From the NCBI GenBank assembly GCA_028288705.1, contig JAQBNH010000019.1:372001-436000 (forward strand): 64,000 nt of DNA. Direction: 5' to 3'. This document shows positions 35,519 through 45,700 of this stretch, in pieces. Under the pieces are notes generated by a model. That model saw only the letters and a program-made list of their open reading frames with translations, was not told the origin of the DNA and searched no databases. Source of the DNA: Ferruginibacter sp. GTDB taxonomy: Bacteria; Bacteroidota; Bacteroidia; Chitinophagales; Chitinophagaceae. The position numbers and the translations under genes are program-made. Positions within the stretch are counted from its first letter, which is position 1; each line of letters begins with the position of its first letter.

Positions 35519-35965
35519 TTAATTAACGGGCGTGCCTTTGATTGGTTGCCCTTGGAAAGTTAACAATTTCGTTTTGTTTTCGAACAGCATCAGTATATCC
35601 CCGCTGATCTCCCATTTATTTATCCTGTTGAAAGCAGCCATAAATTTTGCTTCCGTATTCGGGCCTGCACAGGCCATTCGCGTCATCATTGCTGCGCCAA
35701 ACTTTATGTCATGATCACCGGAAAGTGTATAAGTTCCGCTCATGCTGTTACAACCTGTAGAACCGGAAAAGCGCCCGTTTGCCAATAACAGGTTGGCTTG
35801 TTTGGCATCGTTTGATGGCGCAATCAGTTCTCCGTCTATTTCTGAAACCATCCATTTACTTTGCAGCAGTTCGTCTTCGCGGCCCTGCAATTGTTTTGTT
35901 TCATGGCAGGAAAAAAGGAAGAGCAAGCTTGTTGTTAATCCGAGGATACTGAGTAACTTTTTCAT
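35519..35965 (-). CDS. META-domain lipoprotein (HslJ-like), short paralogue
   Basis: From the ATG at 35965 the product is 148 aa with a lipoprotein signal MKKLLSILGLTTSLLFLFSC. The META domain shows LLQSKWMVSEIDGE, NGRFSGSTGCNSMSGTYTL and FGAAMMTRMACAG, a typical Gly-Cys-Asn and Met-Ala-Cys pattern. An in-frame ATG 20 codons upstream lacks a signal sequence and is rejected. It is the upstream member of the tandem META pair. Confidence 0.85.
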   Translation of the reverse strand: MKKLLSILGLTTSLLFLFSCHETKQLQGREDELLQSKWMVSEIDGELIAPSNDAKQANLLLANGRFSGSTGCNSMSGTYTLSGDHDIKFGAAMMTRMACAGPNTEAKFMAAFNRINKWEISGDILMLFENKTKLLTFQGQPIKGTPVN

Positions 35966-36106
35966 TTGAATGATTTTCTGAGTTATTAATGATTCTGAAT
36001 ATATCAGCCAATACTTTGCCAACAATTATCCTGCTTAGCCGGTTTTCACTCAACTAACTGATCAACTCTTTCGTAATTTCGGGCTGAAATGATCAAATCT
36101 TCCAGC

Positions 36107-36907
36107 ATGAAAAATTTTTCTTTTGCCGCACTGTTATTACTGGTAGCCTGCAACAGTACCCGCAATATCGCCGGCTCTAATTCCGCACTGCCTGTAAATA
36201 CTGTTATCAATGGCAAACTATTTACAGCGCTTTATCAGCAAAAGGCGGCCGAGTACCGGGCCCTTTGTTACCAGGGTTATAACATCGCCCGCTGGCAGAT
36301 CGACAATTATCAGCCGGTGTCTAATAAGCCAAAAGCGATCATCACGGATATCGATGAAACGATTTTAGATAATAGTCCGTACGCTGTTCACCAGGCATTG
36401 CAGGGAAAGGATTATGAAGCCGCAACCTGGTATCAATGGACAGACAAATCTGCGGCCGATACGATGCCCGGCGCCGGCGCTTTACTGCGTTATGCCGCGT
36501 CGAAAGGCATTGAGGTATTTTACATCACCAACCGGGAAGAAAGGGAGCGCGGCAGCACGCTTCAGAACCTGCAGCGATTTGGTTTACCGAATACAGACAA
36601 CGCTCATTTCATTCCAAAAGCTACCATCTCAAGCAAAGAACAGCGCCGGCAAACCGTGATGGCCACTCATGAAGTCATCTTACTGATGGGCGATAACCTG
36701 GCCGATTTCAGTTTATTGTTTGATAAAAAAACAGTGGCAGAAAGAAAGCAAAACACAGATGCCAATTATGGAGCTTTTGGAAAGAAGTTTATCGTATTTC
36801 CAAATCCCGGTTACGGAGATTGGGAGTCGAGCATGAATCAATACAAATATAGCTTTACCGCCGCCCAAAAAGATTCGATCATCCGCGCAAACGTAACAGG
36901 CTACTAA
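36107..36907 (+). CDS. 5'-nucleotidase, lipoprotein e(P4)-type acid phosphatase (HAD superfamily)
   Basis: The protein is a surface lipoprotein with signal MKNFSFAALLLLVAC and a class C acid-phosphatase fold. The HAD nucleophile motif is DIDETILDNSPY, the second motif is FYITNREE and the metal motif is LLMGDNLADFS. This class dephosphorylates nucleotides outside the inner membrane for nucleoside uptake. ATG 36107 (265-aa product) gives a clean lipoprotein signal. ATG 36089 adds six residues and is also possible. It stands alone and has a terminator 20 bases downstream. Confidence 0.9.
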   Translation: MKNFSFAALLLLVACNSTRNIAGSNSALPVNTVINGKLFTALYQQKAAEYRALCYQGYNIARWQIDNYQPVSNKPKAIITDIDETILDNSPYAVHQALQGKDYEAATWYQWTDKSAADTMPGAGALLRYAASKGIEVFYITNREERERGSTLQNLQRFGLPNTDNAHFIPKATISSKEQRRQTVMATHEVILLMGDNLADFSLLFDKKTVAERKQNTDANYGAFGKKFIVFPNPGYGDWESSMNQYKYSFTAAQKDSIIRANVTGY

Positions 36908-36927
36908 GTTTTGAATGATATAAAAAG

Positions 36928-36957
36928 AAAAAGCAGCGACAATTCGCTGCTTTTTTT
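36928..36957. terminator. Bidirectional terminator between the acid phosphatase and E2 genes
   Basis: AAAAGCAGCGA (to 36939) pairs with TCGCTGCTTTT (from 36944) around CAAT. It has a T run on the plus strand (36951-36957) and an A run before it that gives T residues on the minus strand. It serves both convergent genes. Confidence 0.88.
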
Positions 36958-36975
36958 ATACCGTTAACGGGCGGA

Positions 36976-38313
36976 TCAGATGGATCTTGCTCCATCAAAA
37001 TTTTCCAGTTCTTTACTCACCGCATTAAGGAAGGTAGATCCCAGTGCGCCATCGATGATGCGATGATCATAACTCAGGGAGATATACATCATATGACGAA
37101 TCGCGATGCTGTCGCCTTGTGGCGTTTCAATCACCATCGGGCGTTTTTTGATCGCACCAACAGCCATAATGGCCACCTGCGGCTGGTTGATGATCGGTGT
37201 GCCCATGATGCTTCCGAAAGTTCCTACGTTTGTCAGGGTGAAGGTACCGCCCGTCGTATCATCCGGTTTCAGTTTGCCCGTGCGCGCCGCATTTGCCAGG
37301 CCATTCACTTGTTTCGTCAGGCCCACTAAATTCAATTGGTCAGCGTTCTTGATAACAGGAACGATCAGGTTACCGGAAGGCAAGGCTGTGGCCATACCAA
37401 TACCAATATCTTTTTTAACGATAATTTTATCACCATCAACAGAGCTGCTCAGCCATGGATATTTCTTAATACACTTTACGATCGCTTCAATAAATAATGG
37501 TGTGAATGTAATTTTCTCGCCTTCTCTTTTTTCAAAATCTTTCTTCACTCTTTCACGCCACAGCACAAGATTCGTGACATCACATTCCGCGAAACTAGTT
37601 ACGTGCGGGCTCGTGTGCTTACTGTCCACCATATGCTTGGCGATCAGTTTGCGCATGCGGTCCATTTCAATCACTTCTACATTCGGCCCGTAATTACTTG
37701 TTACCATTTGTGATGACGGCGAAACAGCCACCTGGTTTTGTGCAGGCGCAGCGGCTTCCTGAGTTTGTGGCGCAGCAGAGATCGCAGATGGTTTATGGCT
37801 GACAGATTTATCAGCAACATAATTTAAAATATCTTTTTTGCTTACACGGCCATCTTGCCCGGTACCCGGAATATTTTCCAGTTCCGTCATGCTGATGCCT
37901 TCACTTTGTGCGATGTTTAATACCAGTGGAGAATAAAATCGTGGCGCATTATTACCAGGAGTCGCAGTCGCCTGCGTTGGCTGATAAGGGATATGTTCAA
38001 CAACTTTTGCTTCTTCATATTCCTGTTTCGGCGCTGGCGCTGGAGCAGTTGATTGGCCCGCAGGTTCTGAAGCACCGGTGCGGATCTTTACGATCACGGT
38101 TCCGATGGGGACTACATCATTTTCTTTGAACAAAATCTCTTCGATGATACCTTCGGCGGTAGACGGAACTTCACTATCTACTTTATCGGTGGCGATATCT
38201 AAAATGGTTTCGTCCTGGGCAACTTTGTCGCCCACGTTTTTATGCCATTTAAGGATGGTGGCCTCCATGATGCTTTCGCCAAGTTTCGGCATTACCAGGT
38301 CAACTAAACTCAT
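36976..38313 (-). CDS. 2-oxoacid dehydrogenase E2 component (dihydrolipoyl acyltransferase)
   Basis: The 445-aa acyltransferase has an N-terminal lipoyl domain with the modified Lys44 in DIATDKVDSEVP. A Pro/Ala/Gln-rich linker is followed by the peripheral subunit-binding domain (YSPLVLNIAQSEGI, TGQDGRVSKKDIL), a second linker, and a catalytic domain with the CoA acyltransferase motif SYDHRIIDGALG. A single lipoyl domain and the sequence style fit branched-chain or 2-oxoglutarate complexes more than pyruvate dehydrogenase, but the substrate is not certain. The E3 gene lies about 15 kb away at 53625. Confidence 0.92.
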   Translation of the reverse strand: MSLVDLVMPKLGESIMEATILKWHKNVGDKVAQDETILDIATDKVDSEVPSTAEGIIEEILFKENDVVPIGTVIVKIRTGASEPAGQSTAPAPAPKQEYEEAKVVEHIPYQPTQATATPGNNAPRFYSPLVLNIAQSEGISMTELENIPGTGQDGRVSKKDILNYVADKSVSHKPSAISAAPQTQEAAAPAQNQVAVSPSSQMVTSNYGPNVEVIEMDRMRKLIAKHMVDSKHTSPHVTSFAECDVTNLVLWRERVKKDFEKREGEKITFTPLFIEAIVKCIKKYPWLSSSVDGDKIIVKKDIGIGMATALPSGNLIVPVIKNADQLNLVGLTKQVNGLANAARTGKLKPDDTTGGTFTLTNVGTFGSIMGTPIINQPQVAIMAVGAIKKRPMVIETPQGDSIAIRHMMYISLSYDHRIIDGALGSTFLNAVSKELENFDGARSI

Positions 38314-38350
38314 ATAGCTCGAATAATTAATAAGAAAAAATAAATAATGG

Positions 38351-38358
38351 CAAATGTA
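38351..38358 (-). promoter_or_regulatory. -7 element of the E2 promoter
   Basis: On the minus strand these bases read TACATTTG, a perfect TAnnTTTG, 37 bases upstream of the E2 ATG and just after the cinA stop. No TTTG -33 match at standard spacing was seen. Confidence 0.5.
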
Positions 38359-38389
38359 GGCAAATCGGTTTATTCGGTAAAGAAAGGGT

Positions 38390-39652
38390 TTACGCTTCGG
38401 CCTGCTTGTCTTCCAGGATAAATTTGCGTAAAAGGAAAAGGGCGTTCACTGCGGTGAGTTGGATATTGCGTGACCGCGTAAAACGGAAATGTAATTTTTG
38501 TACGATCTGCTTATCCTTGTTTCCCGCTGCCATCCAAACCGTACCAACGGGTTTGTCATCCGTTCCGCCATCGGGGCCCATGATGCCTGACACGGCTACT
38601 GCAACATTGGTATCCATCGCCGCTACAACTCCGGTCACCATTTGCCGTACCACCGCCTCACTTACAGCACCTTCTTTAGCAAGGACATCACCGTCGACTC
38701 CCAACAGATCCTGCTTTGCCTGGTAAGAATAGCTGATCACGCTGCCTTTATAGAACGCCGATGAGCCGGGAAGTGAAGTCAGCAGGTGTGCAATGTACCC
38801 GCCTGTGCAACTTTCTGCGGTACTCATACTGAGTTTTTCTTTTAATAATAAAGCTGCAACGATCTTTTCCATCGGCTGGTCTTCATTACTGATGACATGC
38901 GCCTGCATCAATTCCCTGAGTTGATTAAACAAGTGACCGATCTCTTCTGCGGGATTTTTTTCAGGACTGTTTTTAGACGTTAGCCTCAGCCTGACCATTC
39001 CGAAATTCGGCAGGTAGGCCAGCTTGATATGAGCCGGAAGTGCATTTTCAAACTCCAGGATCATATCCGCGATGGAAGACTCACCAATGCCGAAAGTTAC
39101 CAATGTACGGTGTTCGATCTGCCCCGGTTGAAATCTTTCTTTCATTAAGGGTAAAACATCATTCTCCATCATACCCTGCATCTCGTGCGGCACACCGGGC
39201 ATGCTGATAAAAATACAATTGTCTTTTTCGAAAATCATCCCCGGTGCTGTGCCACGGCGGTTTTGCATGACAGTGCATACGTCCGGAACTTCCGCTTGTT
39301 TTTTATTTCGCTCAGTAAATGGACGTTTGAAAACATTTTCAAAAAGATGCCGCACATTTTTTAATGCCTGCTCATCAACGACCATCTTGCCGGAAAAATA
39401 TTCGCAAAGTAATGGCTTCGTAATATCATCAGCAGTGGGGCCAAGGCCACCGGTAACTAAAATCACCGCAGCATGTTGCGCTTCTTCATCCAAAGCCTTC
39501 CAGATACTCTCCCTGCTATCGCCAACGGCTACACGCCGGGTAACAGAGAAACCCTGGCTGTTGAGTAACTGGGCCATCCAGGCGCTGTTGGTGTCGATCA
39601 CCTGGCCGATCAATAGTTCATCGCCGATGGTAATGATGGAAACGTTTGTCAT
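38390..39652 (-). CDS. cinA: CinA-family protein (competence/damage-inducible, NMN deamidase-type domain)
   Basis: The 420-aa protein has an N-terminal MoaB/MoeA-like domain (about 1-170, IITIGDELLIGQVIDTNS, VTGGLGPTADDITK, GTAPGMIFE, MPGVPHEM) and a C-terminal CinA domain (about 265-415, STAESCTGGYIAHLL, SGIMGPDGGTDDKPVGTVW). In characterised members the first hydrolyses ADP-ribose and the second deamidates nicotinamide mononucleotide in pyridine nucleotide salvage. It is divergent from the PBP4-type gene and has no tight operon partner. Confidence 0.94.
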   Translation of the reverse strand: MTNVSIITIGDELLIGQVIDTNSAWMAQLLNSQGFSVTRRVAVGDSRESIWKALDEEAQHAAVILVTGGLGPTADDITKPLLCEYFSGKMVVDEQALKNVRHLFENVFKRPFTERNKKQAEVPDVCTVMQNRRGTAPGMIFEKDNCIFISMPGVPHEMQGMMENDVLPLMKERFQPGQIEHRTLVTFGIGESSIADMILEFENALPAHIKLAYLPNFGMVRLRLTSKNSPEKNPAEEIGHLFNQLRELMQAHVISNEDQPMEKIVAALLLKEKLSMSTAESCTGGYIAHLLTSLPGSSAFYKGSVISYSYQAKQDLLGVDGDVLAKEGAVSEAVVRQMVTGVVAAMDTNVAVAVSGIMGPDGGTDDKPVGTVWMAAGNKDKQIVQKLHFRFTRSRNIQLTAVNALFLLRKFILEDKQAEA

Positions 39653-39696
39653 TGTTTCTGATTAATGGACTAATTTTAAATGCAAGTTATAACCAA

Positions 39697-41073
39697 ATGA
39701 ATATAATCCCTTTTGCCATTGCGCTGTTATTTGCGCTTCCTGCCAGCAGCCAGGATTTGCAGGCTAATTTACAATACGCGATCACCGCCCTGGAAAATGA
39801 TCCGCAACTAAAACATGGAACGATCGCCCTATATGTCGTGGATCGCGATAATGGTCAACTGGTATTTGAGAAAAACGCGCAGACCGGCATGGCGCCTGCA
39901 AGTTGCCAGAAGATCATTACGAGTGCCGCTGCGTATGAATTACTCGGGAAGGGTTACCGCTATAAAACATTGATCAGTACAAATGCGCATGGCGATATCG
40001 TTTTCCAGGCTTGCGGTGATCCCACATTAGGTAGCTGGAGATGGAAACAAACAGATAAACCCGAGCAAATGCTGGCGGATATTTTCAGACGCAATAACAT
40101 TTACAAGATCAATGGCGATATTGTTGTCAAGAGCAACAGGTTTGCCTATCAGCCATTACCAGACGGCTGGATCTGGCAGGACATCGGTAATTATTATGGT
40201 GCCGGCGCCTGGGGTTTAAACTGGCACGAAAACCAATATGACCTTAACCTTTCCAGCGGAGATAAGGTTGGGTCGGCAACAACAATCCTTTCAACCACAC
40301 CTGTTAACCTGAAGACCCAGATTACTAATTTAATTGTGGCAGGAGCGAAAGGCAGTGGTGACAACGGGTATATCTATTCAGCACCGTACCAGGAGAAGAT
40401 TTATACAACGGGCACGATACCGGCTGGAGAAAAGAAATTTACTATTTCTGGTTCTATGCCGAATCCGCCGTTATATTTTGCGCAACGCCTACAAGAAATA
40501 TTTGCCGAAAACAAGATGGCTTTCTCCGGGAAACTTGTTGCCGTAAATCCCGCAACAAGCCCGTTTACGGAAACAAACTACCGGCTGATCGATTCCATTG
40601 TGTCGCCGCCATTGGATTCGATCAATTACTGGTTCCTGAAAAAAAGCGTGAACCTGTTTGGAGAAGCTTTGGTAAAAACCATTGCGCTGGAAAAAGAGGG
40701 GATTGGAAATACAGATCAGGGCGTGTCACTGATCCGCAAGTTCTGGAGCACCGCCGGCATCGAGCCGTCCGCCATTAAGATCGCTGACGGAAGCGGTTTG
40801 TCGCCCGGAAACCGCGTTACCGCAGATGCATTGGTAACCGTATTACAATTTGCCAGGAAAGCAGATTGGTTCTCCTCCTTTTATTTTGCACTACCCGAAA
40901 TGAACGGCATCAAAATGAAAGATGGCTACATCAATGGTGTTCGTTCTTATGCGGGTTACATTGATGCAAAGAATGGAAAGCACTACAGTTTTGCCTTCCT
41001 TGTCAATAATTTTGACGGAAGTGCAGGCACGGTAAGGGAAAAAATGTGGAAAGTTCTCGATCTATTAAAATAA
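39697..41073 (+). CDS. D-alanyl-D-alanine carboxypeptidase/endopeptidase, PBP4 family (S13)
   Basis: From ATG 39697 the product is 458 aa with a signal peptide ending PASSQ. The active-site Ser-x-x-Lys is in APASCQKIITSAA and the Ser-x-Asn is in KKSVNLFGEAL. The third motif, Lys-Thr-Gly in the family, reads Lys-Asp-Gly in MKDGYINGVRSYAGY. The enzyme trims or cleaves peptidoglycan cross-links in the periplasm. The in-frame start at 39646 would put 17 residues before the signal and is rejected. It is 20 bases upstream of the following small membrane protein gene. Confidence 0.9.
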   Translation: MNIIPFAIALLFALPASSQDLQANLQYAITALENDPQLKHGTIALYVVDRDNGQLVFEKNAQTGMAPASCQKIITSAAAYELLGKGYRYKTLISTNAHGDIVFQACGDPTLGSWRWKQTDKPEQMLADIFRRNNIYKINGDIVVKSNRFAYQPLPDGWIWQDIGNYYGAGAWGLNWHENQYDLNLSSGDKVGSATTILSTTPVNLKTQITNLIVAGAKGSGDNGYIYSAPYQEKIYTTGTIPAGEKKFTISGSMPNPPLYFAQRLQEIFAENKMAFSGKLVAVNPATSPFTETNYRLIDSIVSPPLDSINYWFLKKSVNLFGEALVKTIALEKEGIGNTDQGVSLIRKFWSTAGIEPSAIKIADGSGLSPGNRVTADALVTVLQFARKADWFSSFYFALPEMNGIKMKDGYINGVRSYAGYIDAKNGKHYSFAFLVNNFDGSAGTVREKMWKVLDLLK

Positions 41074-41093
41074 TTTCACCGAAACGCAACAGC

Positions 41094-41528
41094 ATGACAG
41101 AACAAAATTTTAGCAATCACAGCCGCATGGTTCCCTTATTTCATTATGTGGGTTACCCGCTGGGTATTTTTGTCCTGGTGGTGGCAGGCCGCAATATTTA
41201 CGAAGCCTGCAATGAGCATCTCGACCTGTACATACCCATTTTGTTTTTTGCGATTGGCCTCGTATTGATGATCCTGCTTTGGTATGCCCGTTATTTTGCT
41301 TTGCGTGCCCAGGACCGCGCCATCCGTGCGGAAGAAAACCTTCGTTATTTTGCTATCACGGGAAACCTGCTGGACAGCAAACTGCGCATGGCACAAATCA
41401 TCGCGCTTCGCTTTGCACCCAACAACGAATTGCTGGATCTAGCCCATCGTGCGGTGTCGGAAAATCTTTCGCCAAAAGATATCAAGAAAGCGATCCAGCA
41501 TTGGAAGCCCGATTACAACCGGGTATAG
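41094..41528 (+). CDS. Small membrane protein, DUF6526-like
   Basis: The 144-aa protein has two central membrane helices (VPLFHYVGYPLGIFVLVVAG and a second around LYIPILFFAIGLVLMILLWYA) and a cytosolic C-terminal helical part with RAQDRAIRAEENLRYF. I recall this pattern as DUF6526 of Bacteroidota, whose function is unknown. ATG 41094 (MTEQNFSNHSRMVP) is preferred over an ATG at 41046 inside the upstream gene. It follows the PBP4-type gene by 20 bases and is likely co-transcribed. Confidence 0.75.
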   Translation: MTEQNFSNHSRMVPLFHYVGYPLGIFVLVVAGRNIYEACNEHLDLYIPILFFAIGLVLMILLWYARYFALRAQDRAIRAEENLRYFAITGNLLDSKLRMAQIIALRFAPNNELLDLAHRAVSENLSPKDIKKAIQHWKPDYNRV

Positions 41529-41619
41529 AGAGGAATGACGATTTAGTTTAGATTGCGGATCCGGCAGATTTACGAAAGTTTTTCTGCTGCATCTTTTTAT
41601 TGCGGCAGCTGCGTTCAAC

Positions 41620-42033
41620 CTAAACCGGGAAGTATCCCTGCAATTTTTCGCGGAAAACATCCGGCATATCGCAACGCTTCATCCCGTTCGCTATCATAAA
41701 GTACAGTGTGACATCGCCTACATTAAGCAATTCATCTTTTTCATTGTAGATCTCTGAATGAAAAATGATCCGGTGATGTTGTGGCAGTTCGCGCAGCGTC
41801 GTTTTCACCGTGATCAGGTCATCATATTTTGCAGGGCGAAGAAATTTGCTGTGGATGTCGATCACCGGCATAATGATGCCCATCGCTTCAATGTCTTTAT
41901 AGGTAAAACCCAATTGGCGGATCGACTCTGTTCTTCCGATCTCGTAAAACTGCGCGTAATGCCCATGGTACACAACACCCATCTGGTCAGTAAGTGCGTA
42001 ATGTATCCTGATCTGTGTCTCTGTTGTGTACAT
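41620..42033 (-). CDS. Acyl-CoA thioesterase, YbgC/FadM hotdog family
   Basis: The 137-aa hotdog-fold thioesterase shows the catalytic segment HYALTDQMGVVYHGHYAQFYEIGRTE with Asp in TDQMG. Family members hydrolyse short- or medium-chain acyl-CoA or hydroxybenzoyl-CoA. It is 41 bases downstream of the DoxX gene on the same strand and may share its transcript. Confidence 0.9.
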   Translation of the reverse strand: MYTTETQIRIHYALTDQMGVVYHGHYAQFYEIGRTESIRQLGFTYKDIEAMGIIMPVIDIHSKFLRPAKYDDLITVKTTLRELPQHHRIIFHSEIYNEKDELLNVGDVTLYFMIANGMKRCDMPDVFREKLQGYFPV

Positions 42034-42074
42034 GATAATCGCCTCTGCCGGCAGGTTATTTTCTTAATGAATTT

Positions 42075-42482
42075 TTATTTCCCGATCATGCTGTCTACAC
42101 TTACGCGTCCCGGACCAACAAATAACAGCACTAAAAATGCACCCAGGTATAGCGTGGCCATTTCTCCTTTTCCAAAAACTTCGGCATTGTGCGTAACAAA
42201 CAATGCGTAGCACATACAGATGATGATGGGAATGGTTGCAAGCCTGGTAAACAATCCCAGAATGATAAAGAGTGCGCAAAAGAATTCTGCGAAGATGACG
42301 AGTGCTGTTGTAAAGCCGCTGCCCATGTGAAACAGGTTAGGCATGTGTGCTGCGGTTTCATTAAAATTCTTCAGCTTGCCATAGCCATGATTCATCATCA
42401 GGATGCCAAAGATAAGTCGGAGCGTGAGCATGGCTGCGCTGAAAGCACCCGCAGAATATTTTGTAGATAATAATTTTCTCAT
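42075..42482 (-). CDS. DoxX-family membrane protein
   Basis: From ATG 42482 the product is 135 aa with four membrane helices: LTLRLIFGILMMNHGYGKL, ALVIFAEFFCALFIILGLFTRL, IPIIICMCYALFV and ATLYLGAFLVLLFVGPGRVSVD. The motif MNHGYGKLKNF and terminal GPGRxSxD are typical of the DoxX/SURF4 group, thought to act in quinone-linked redox processes. The frame has an upstream ATG at 42554 without support. Function is unknown in detail. Confidence 0.85.
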   Translation of the reverse strand: MRKLLSTKYSAGAFSAAMLTLRLIFGILMMNHGYGKLKNFNETAAHMPNLFHMGSGFTTALVIFAEFFCALFIILGLFTRLATIPIIICMCYALFVTHNAEVFGKGEMATLYLGAFLVLLFVGPGRVSVDSMIGK

Positions 42483-42656
42483 GAAGGAAGATTGGTTTTT
42501 ATTGTTAGTTGATGAGGTAAAAATAGTGTAACCAAATCTAAATATCCTGACCACCGCAACAATTATCTTTTTTGTTTTATCATTCCTTTAACAGGCATTT
42601 AAAAATAGATTCGTTTTGTTTACAGCTCCCGGGCTGCTGTATTTCTTGGAATAATG

Positions 42657-42686
42657 TTTGTTGCTCAGGCGGAGGATTTACATTTG
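42657..42686 (+). promoter_or_regulatory. Promoter of the TPR/barrel/HU-CCDC81 operon
   Basis: TTTG (42657-42660), 18 bases, then TACATTTG (42679-42686): both elements of the Bacteroidota housekeeping promoter match. Transcription would start about 25 bases before ATG 42716. Confidence 0.7.
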
Positions 42687-42715
42687 CACCGGAATCATTC
42701 AACTAACCCCCAACA

Positions 42716-45700
42716 ATGAAGCAGAAAATATTCCTCAGCATCTTGCTGGCAGGCCTAACAGGCGCTGCAGTTGCACAGCCTACCCATACTATTACAGATC
42801 CTGAAAAAGAGTACAAGGTTGTAAAAGAATATATCGCGAAAGAAGAATATGCATTCGCTTTCCCGCTGGTAAAGGAGTTGAAAAAAAAATATCCCGATAA
42901 TACCTCCAGCGATCACGCATACATTAATGAAGATGTTAGTTATTATTATGTGCTCTGCGGCCTGAAACTCGAACAGGAGGCGGCACGGGACGAAGCGCAG
43001 CAATATATTATGTCTGTGAACAATGAGCCGCGCCGGCAATTGATGAGTTTTCACCTCGCACATTATTTTTTTAGTAAAAACGAATTTGCCTCTGCTATTG
43101 AATATTTTGACAAGGCCGGTTACGATAACCTTAGCAACGAACAAATCGCCGATGCGAAATTTGAAAAAGCCTATGCCTATTTCAATCTGAAACAATTTGC
43201 TGCAGCAAAACCGCTGTTTAACGAGATTCATCAACTTCCCTCCAATAAATATTACCTGCCTGCTAATTATTATTATGGGTTCATTTCCTATTACGACCGC
43301 CAGTACGCCGAAGCGCTTACCGCATTTAAGCTTGTAGAAAATGATGAAGCGTACAAAACAGTCGTTCCCTATTATATCGCCGAGATTTATTATTTCCAGG
43401 GAAAAAAAGATGAAGCATTAAGTTATGGGGAAGCAGCACTGGCCAAAGGATCGGTACTGTATTATGAAAAACAGTTGAAACTTTTAATGGGGCAGTTATA
43501 TTTTGAAAGAAAAGAATATGCGAAAGCGCTGCCTTTGCTCGAAGATTATCTAAACAACACGCCTAAAGTAACGAAGGAAGTTTTGTATGAGCTGAGTTAT
43601 GCTTATTACAAGCAAGACGAATTGGATAAAGCCATTGCGGGCTTTAAGCAGCTAAGTAATGAGCGCGATTCGATGGGTCAAAACAGTATGTATTTGCTGG
43701 GCGATCTGTATTTACGAACCAATCAGAAAGCGAATGCGCGCACAGCTTTTCAATACAGCGCATTCAACAGCAGCAACAGCCAGCAACAAAAAGTTTCCCG
43801 GTTTAACTATGCCAAGCTTTCCTACGAATTGGGGTATTCAGATGTGGCGCTCACGGAAATGAAAAATTATCTCCGCGACTATCCGAATTCGGAATATGAT
43901 ACAGAAGCCAAAGAGATATTGGTAAACCTGTTTACGACCGGCAATAATTTTAATGAAGCTCTCGCTTTGTATGAATCTTTTAAAACGCCGACGGCTTCCA
44001 TGCAAAAGGCGTATCCAAAGATTCTTTACGGTCGTGCCATTGCTTATATAAATGATCAGCAACTTGCCCCGGCGGACGATTTATTGAATAAAGTTCTGGC
44101 GAATAACCTTTCCGGTAATTTACTGCCTTATGCTAATTTCTGGAAAGGCGAGATCGCTTACAGGCAGCAACGGTATGACGATGCCATCCGTTACCTCGAA
44201 CTCTACCTGCAGGGAAATGTGCCGGCGCAGGGGGAAGCGAACCCGGCAGCAGCAAGGTATAATCTTGGCTACAGCTGGTTGCAAAAAGAAGATTACCGAC
44301 GTGCCCTGGGTTACTTTGAACAAGTTACACGTAGCGCGACTGCTGCATCAAACTCTTTGGAGCAGGATGCTTATCTCCGCAGCGCGGATAGCTATTACAT
44401 GCTGAAAGACTTTTCAAAAGCAGGGGCGATGTATGAAAATATTATTTCGAATGCATTGCCGCAGGCAGATTATGCCAGTTACCAAAAAGCGATGATCGCG
44501 GGCATCAGAAGCAGTTCAGAAAAAATCCGCATCCTGAATACACTGACGCGGCAATACCCATCCAGTACGCTAGTTCAGGATGTTAACATGGCGATCGCAC
44601 TGACTTATATCGCGGATGAAAAATTTATGGATGCGGTGCCTTACCTCAATAATATTCTGGCATCATCTAATACCGGCCTGAAGCCAATGGCTTATTTAAA
44701 ACTTGGCCTGGCTTACTATAACGCAGACAATAACAATGAAGCATTAAAAAGTTACCAGCAGCTCATCCAGAAATACCCACAGTCAACAGAAGCGGATGAG
44801 GCCATGGGAATCATTAAAGACATTTATATAGAAGAAGGTAAGCCGAATGAATACGTCGACCTGATGAAGAAGAACGGCAAGACTATCTCCGTTTCTGAAG
44901 CAGATTCGCTCACATACAGCGCTGCGATCCTGAAATACAATGCCAATGATTGTGCTGCTGCGATCAACGGCTTCACTAATTATTTATCCCGTTATGCAGA
45001 TGGCGTTTATGCGATCGAAGCAAATTATTTACGCAGCGAATGTTATCAGAAAAGTAAAGACTGGCAAAATGCTTTACAGGGATATGCCTATGTAAACAGC
45101 CGTGGTCTGAATAAATATTACGAAAAGGCGACGCTCGAGGCTGCACGTATCAATTACTTTGAATTGAAAAATTATCCTGAGGCGAAGAGATATTTCGAAG
45201 CGCTTCGCAGTAACGCCGTTAACCAGGACAATCAGCTGGAAGCCTTGCGGGGGCTCGTTCGTAGCCAGTACCTACTGAAGGATTACGCCGCAGCAAATGA
45301 CGCCGCGAAGGAGTTACTCACGAAGAAAGGTTTAAGCACTGATGATCGTTCCATTGGATTTTTATTGCTGGGTAAATCGCAGCAGGTAAATAACGATTGT
45401 AACGCTGCCATCAGTTCTTTCAAATCTGCCGCTGCTATCAATAAATCTGCCTGGGGGGCAGAAGCACGTTACGAAATTGCAAATTGCTATTTCAGTCAGA
45501 ATAATTTGCCTGCCGCAGAAAAAGCCGGTCTGGCGGTAATTAAAGAAACAGGGTCGTATGATATGTGGGTGACCAAATCATATATCCTGCTCGGGGATAT
45601 TTTCATGGCGCAGAAAGATTACTTCAACGCGAAGGCAACTTATGAAAGTGTAGCGCGCAATGCTGCCATCCCTGAATTGAAAAATGAGGCGCAACAAAAG

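Noticed and set aside
39646..39696. Extended N terminus of the PBP4-type protein
   Set aside because: It overlaps the cinA start and would place 17 residues before a good signal peptide.
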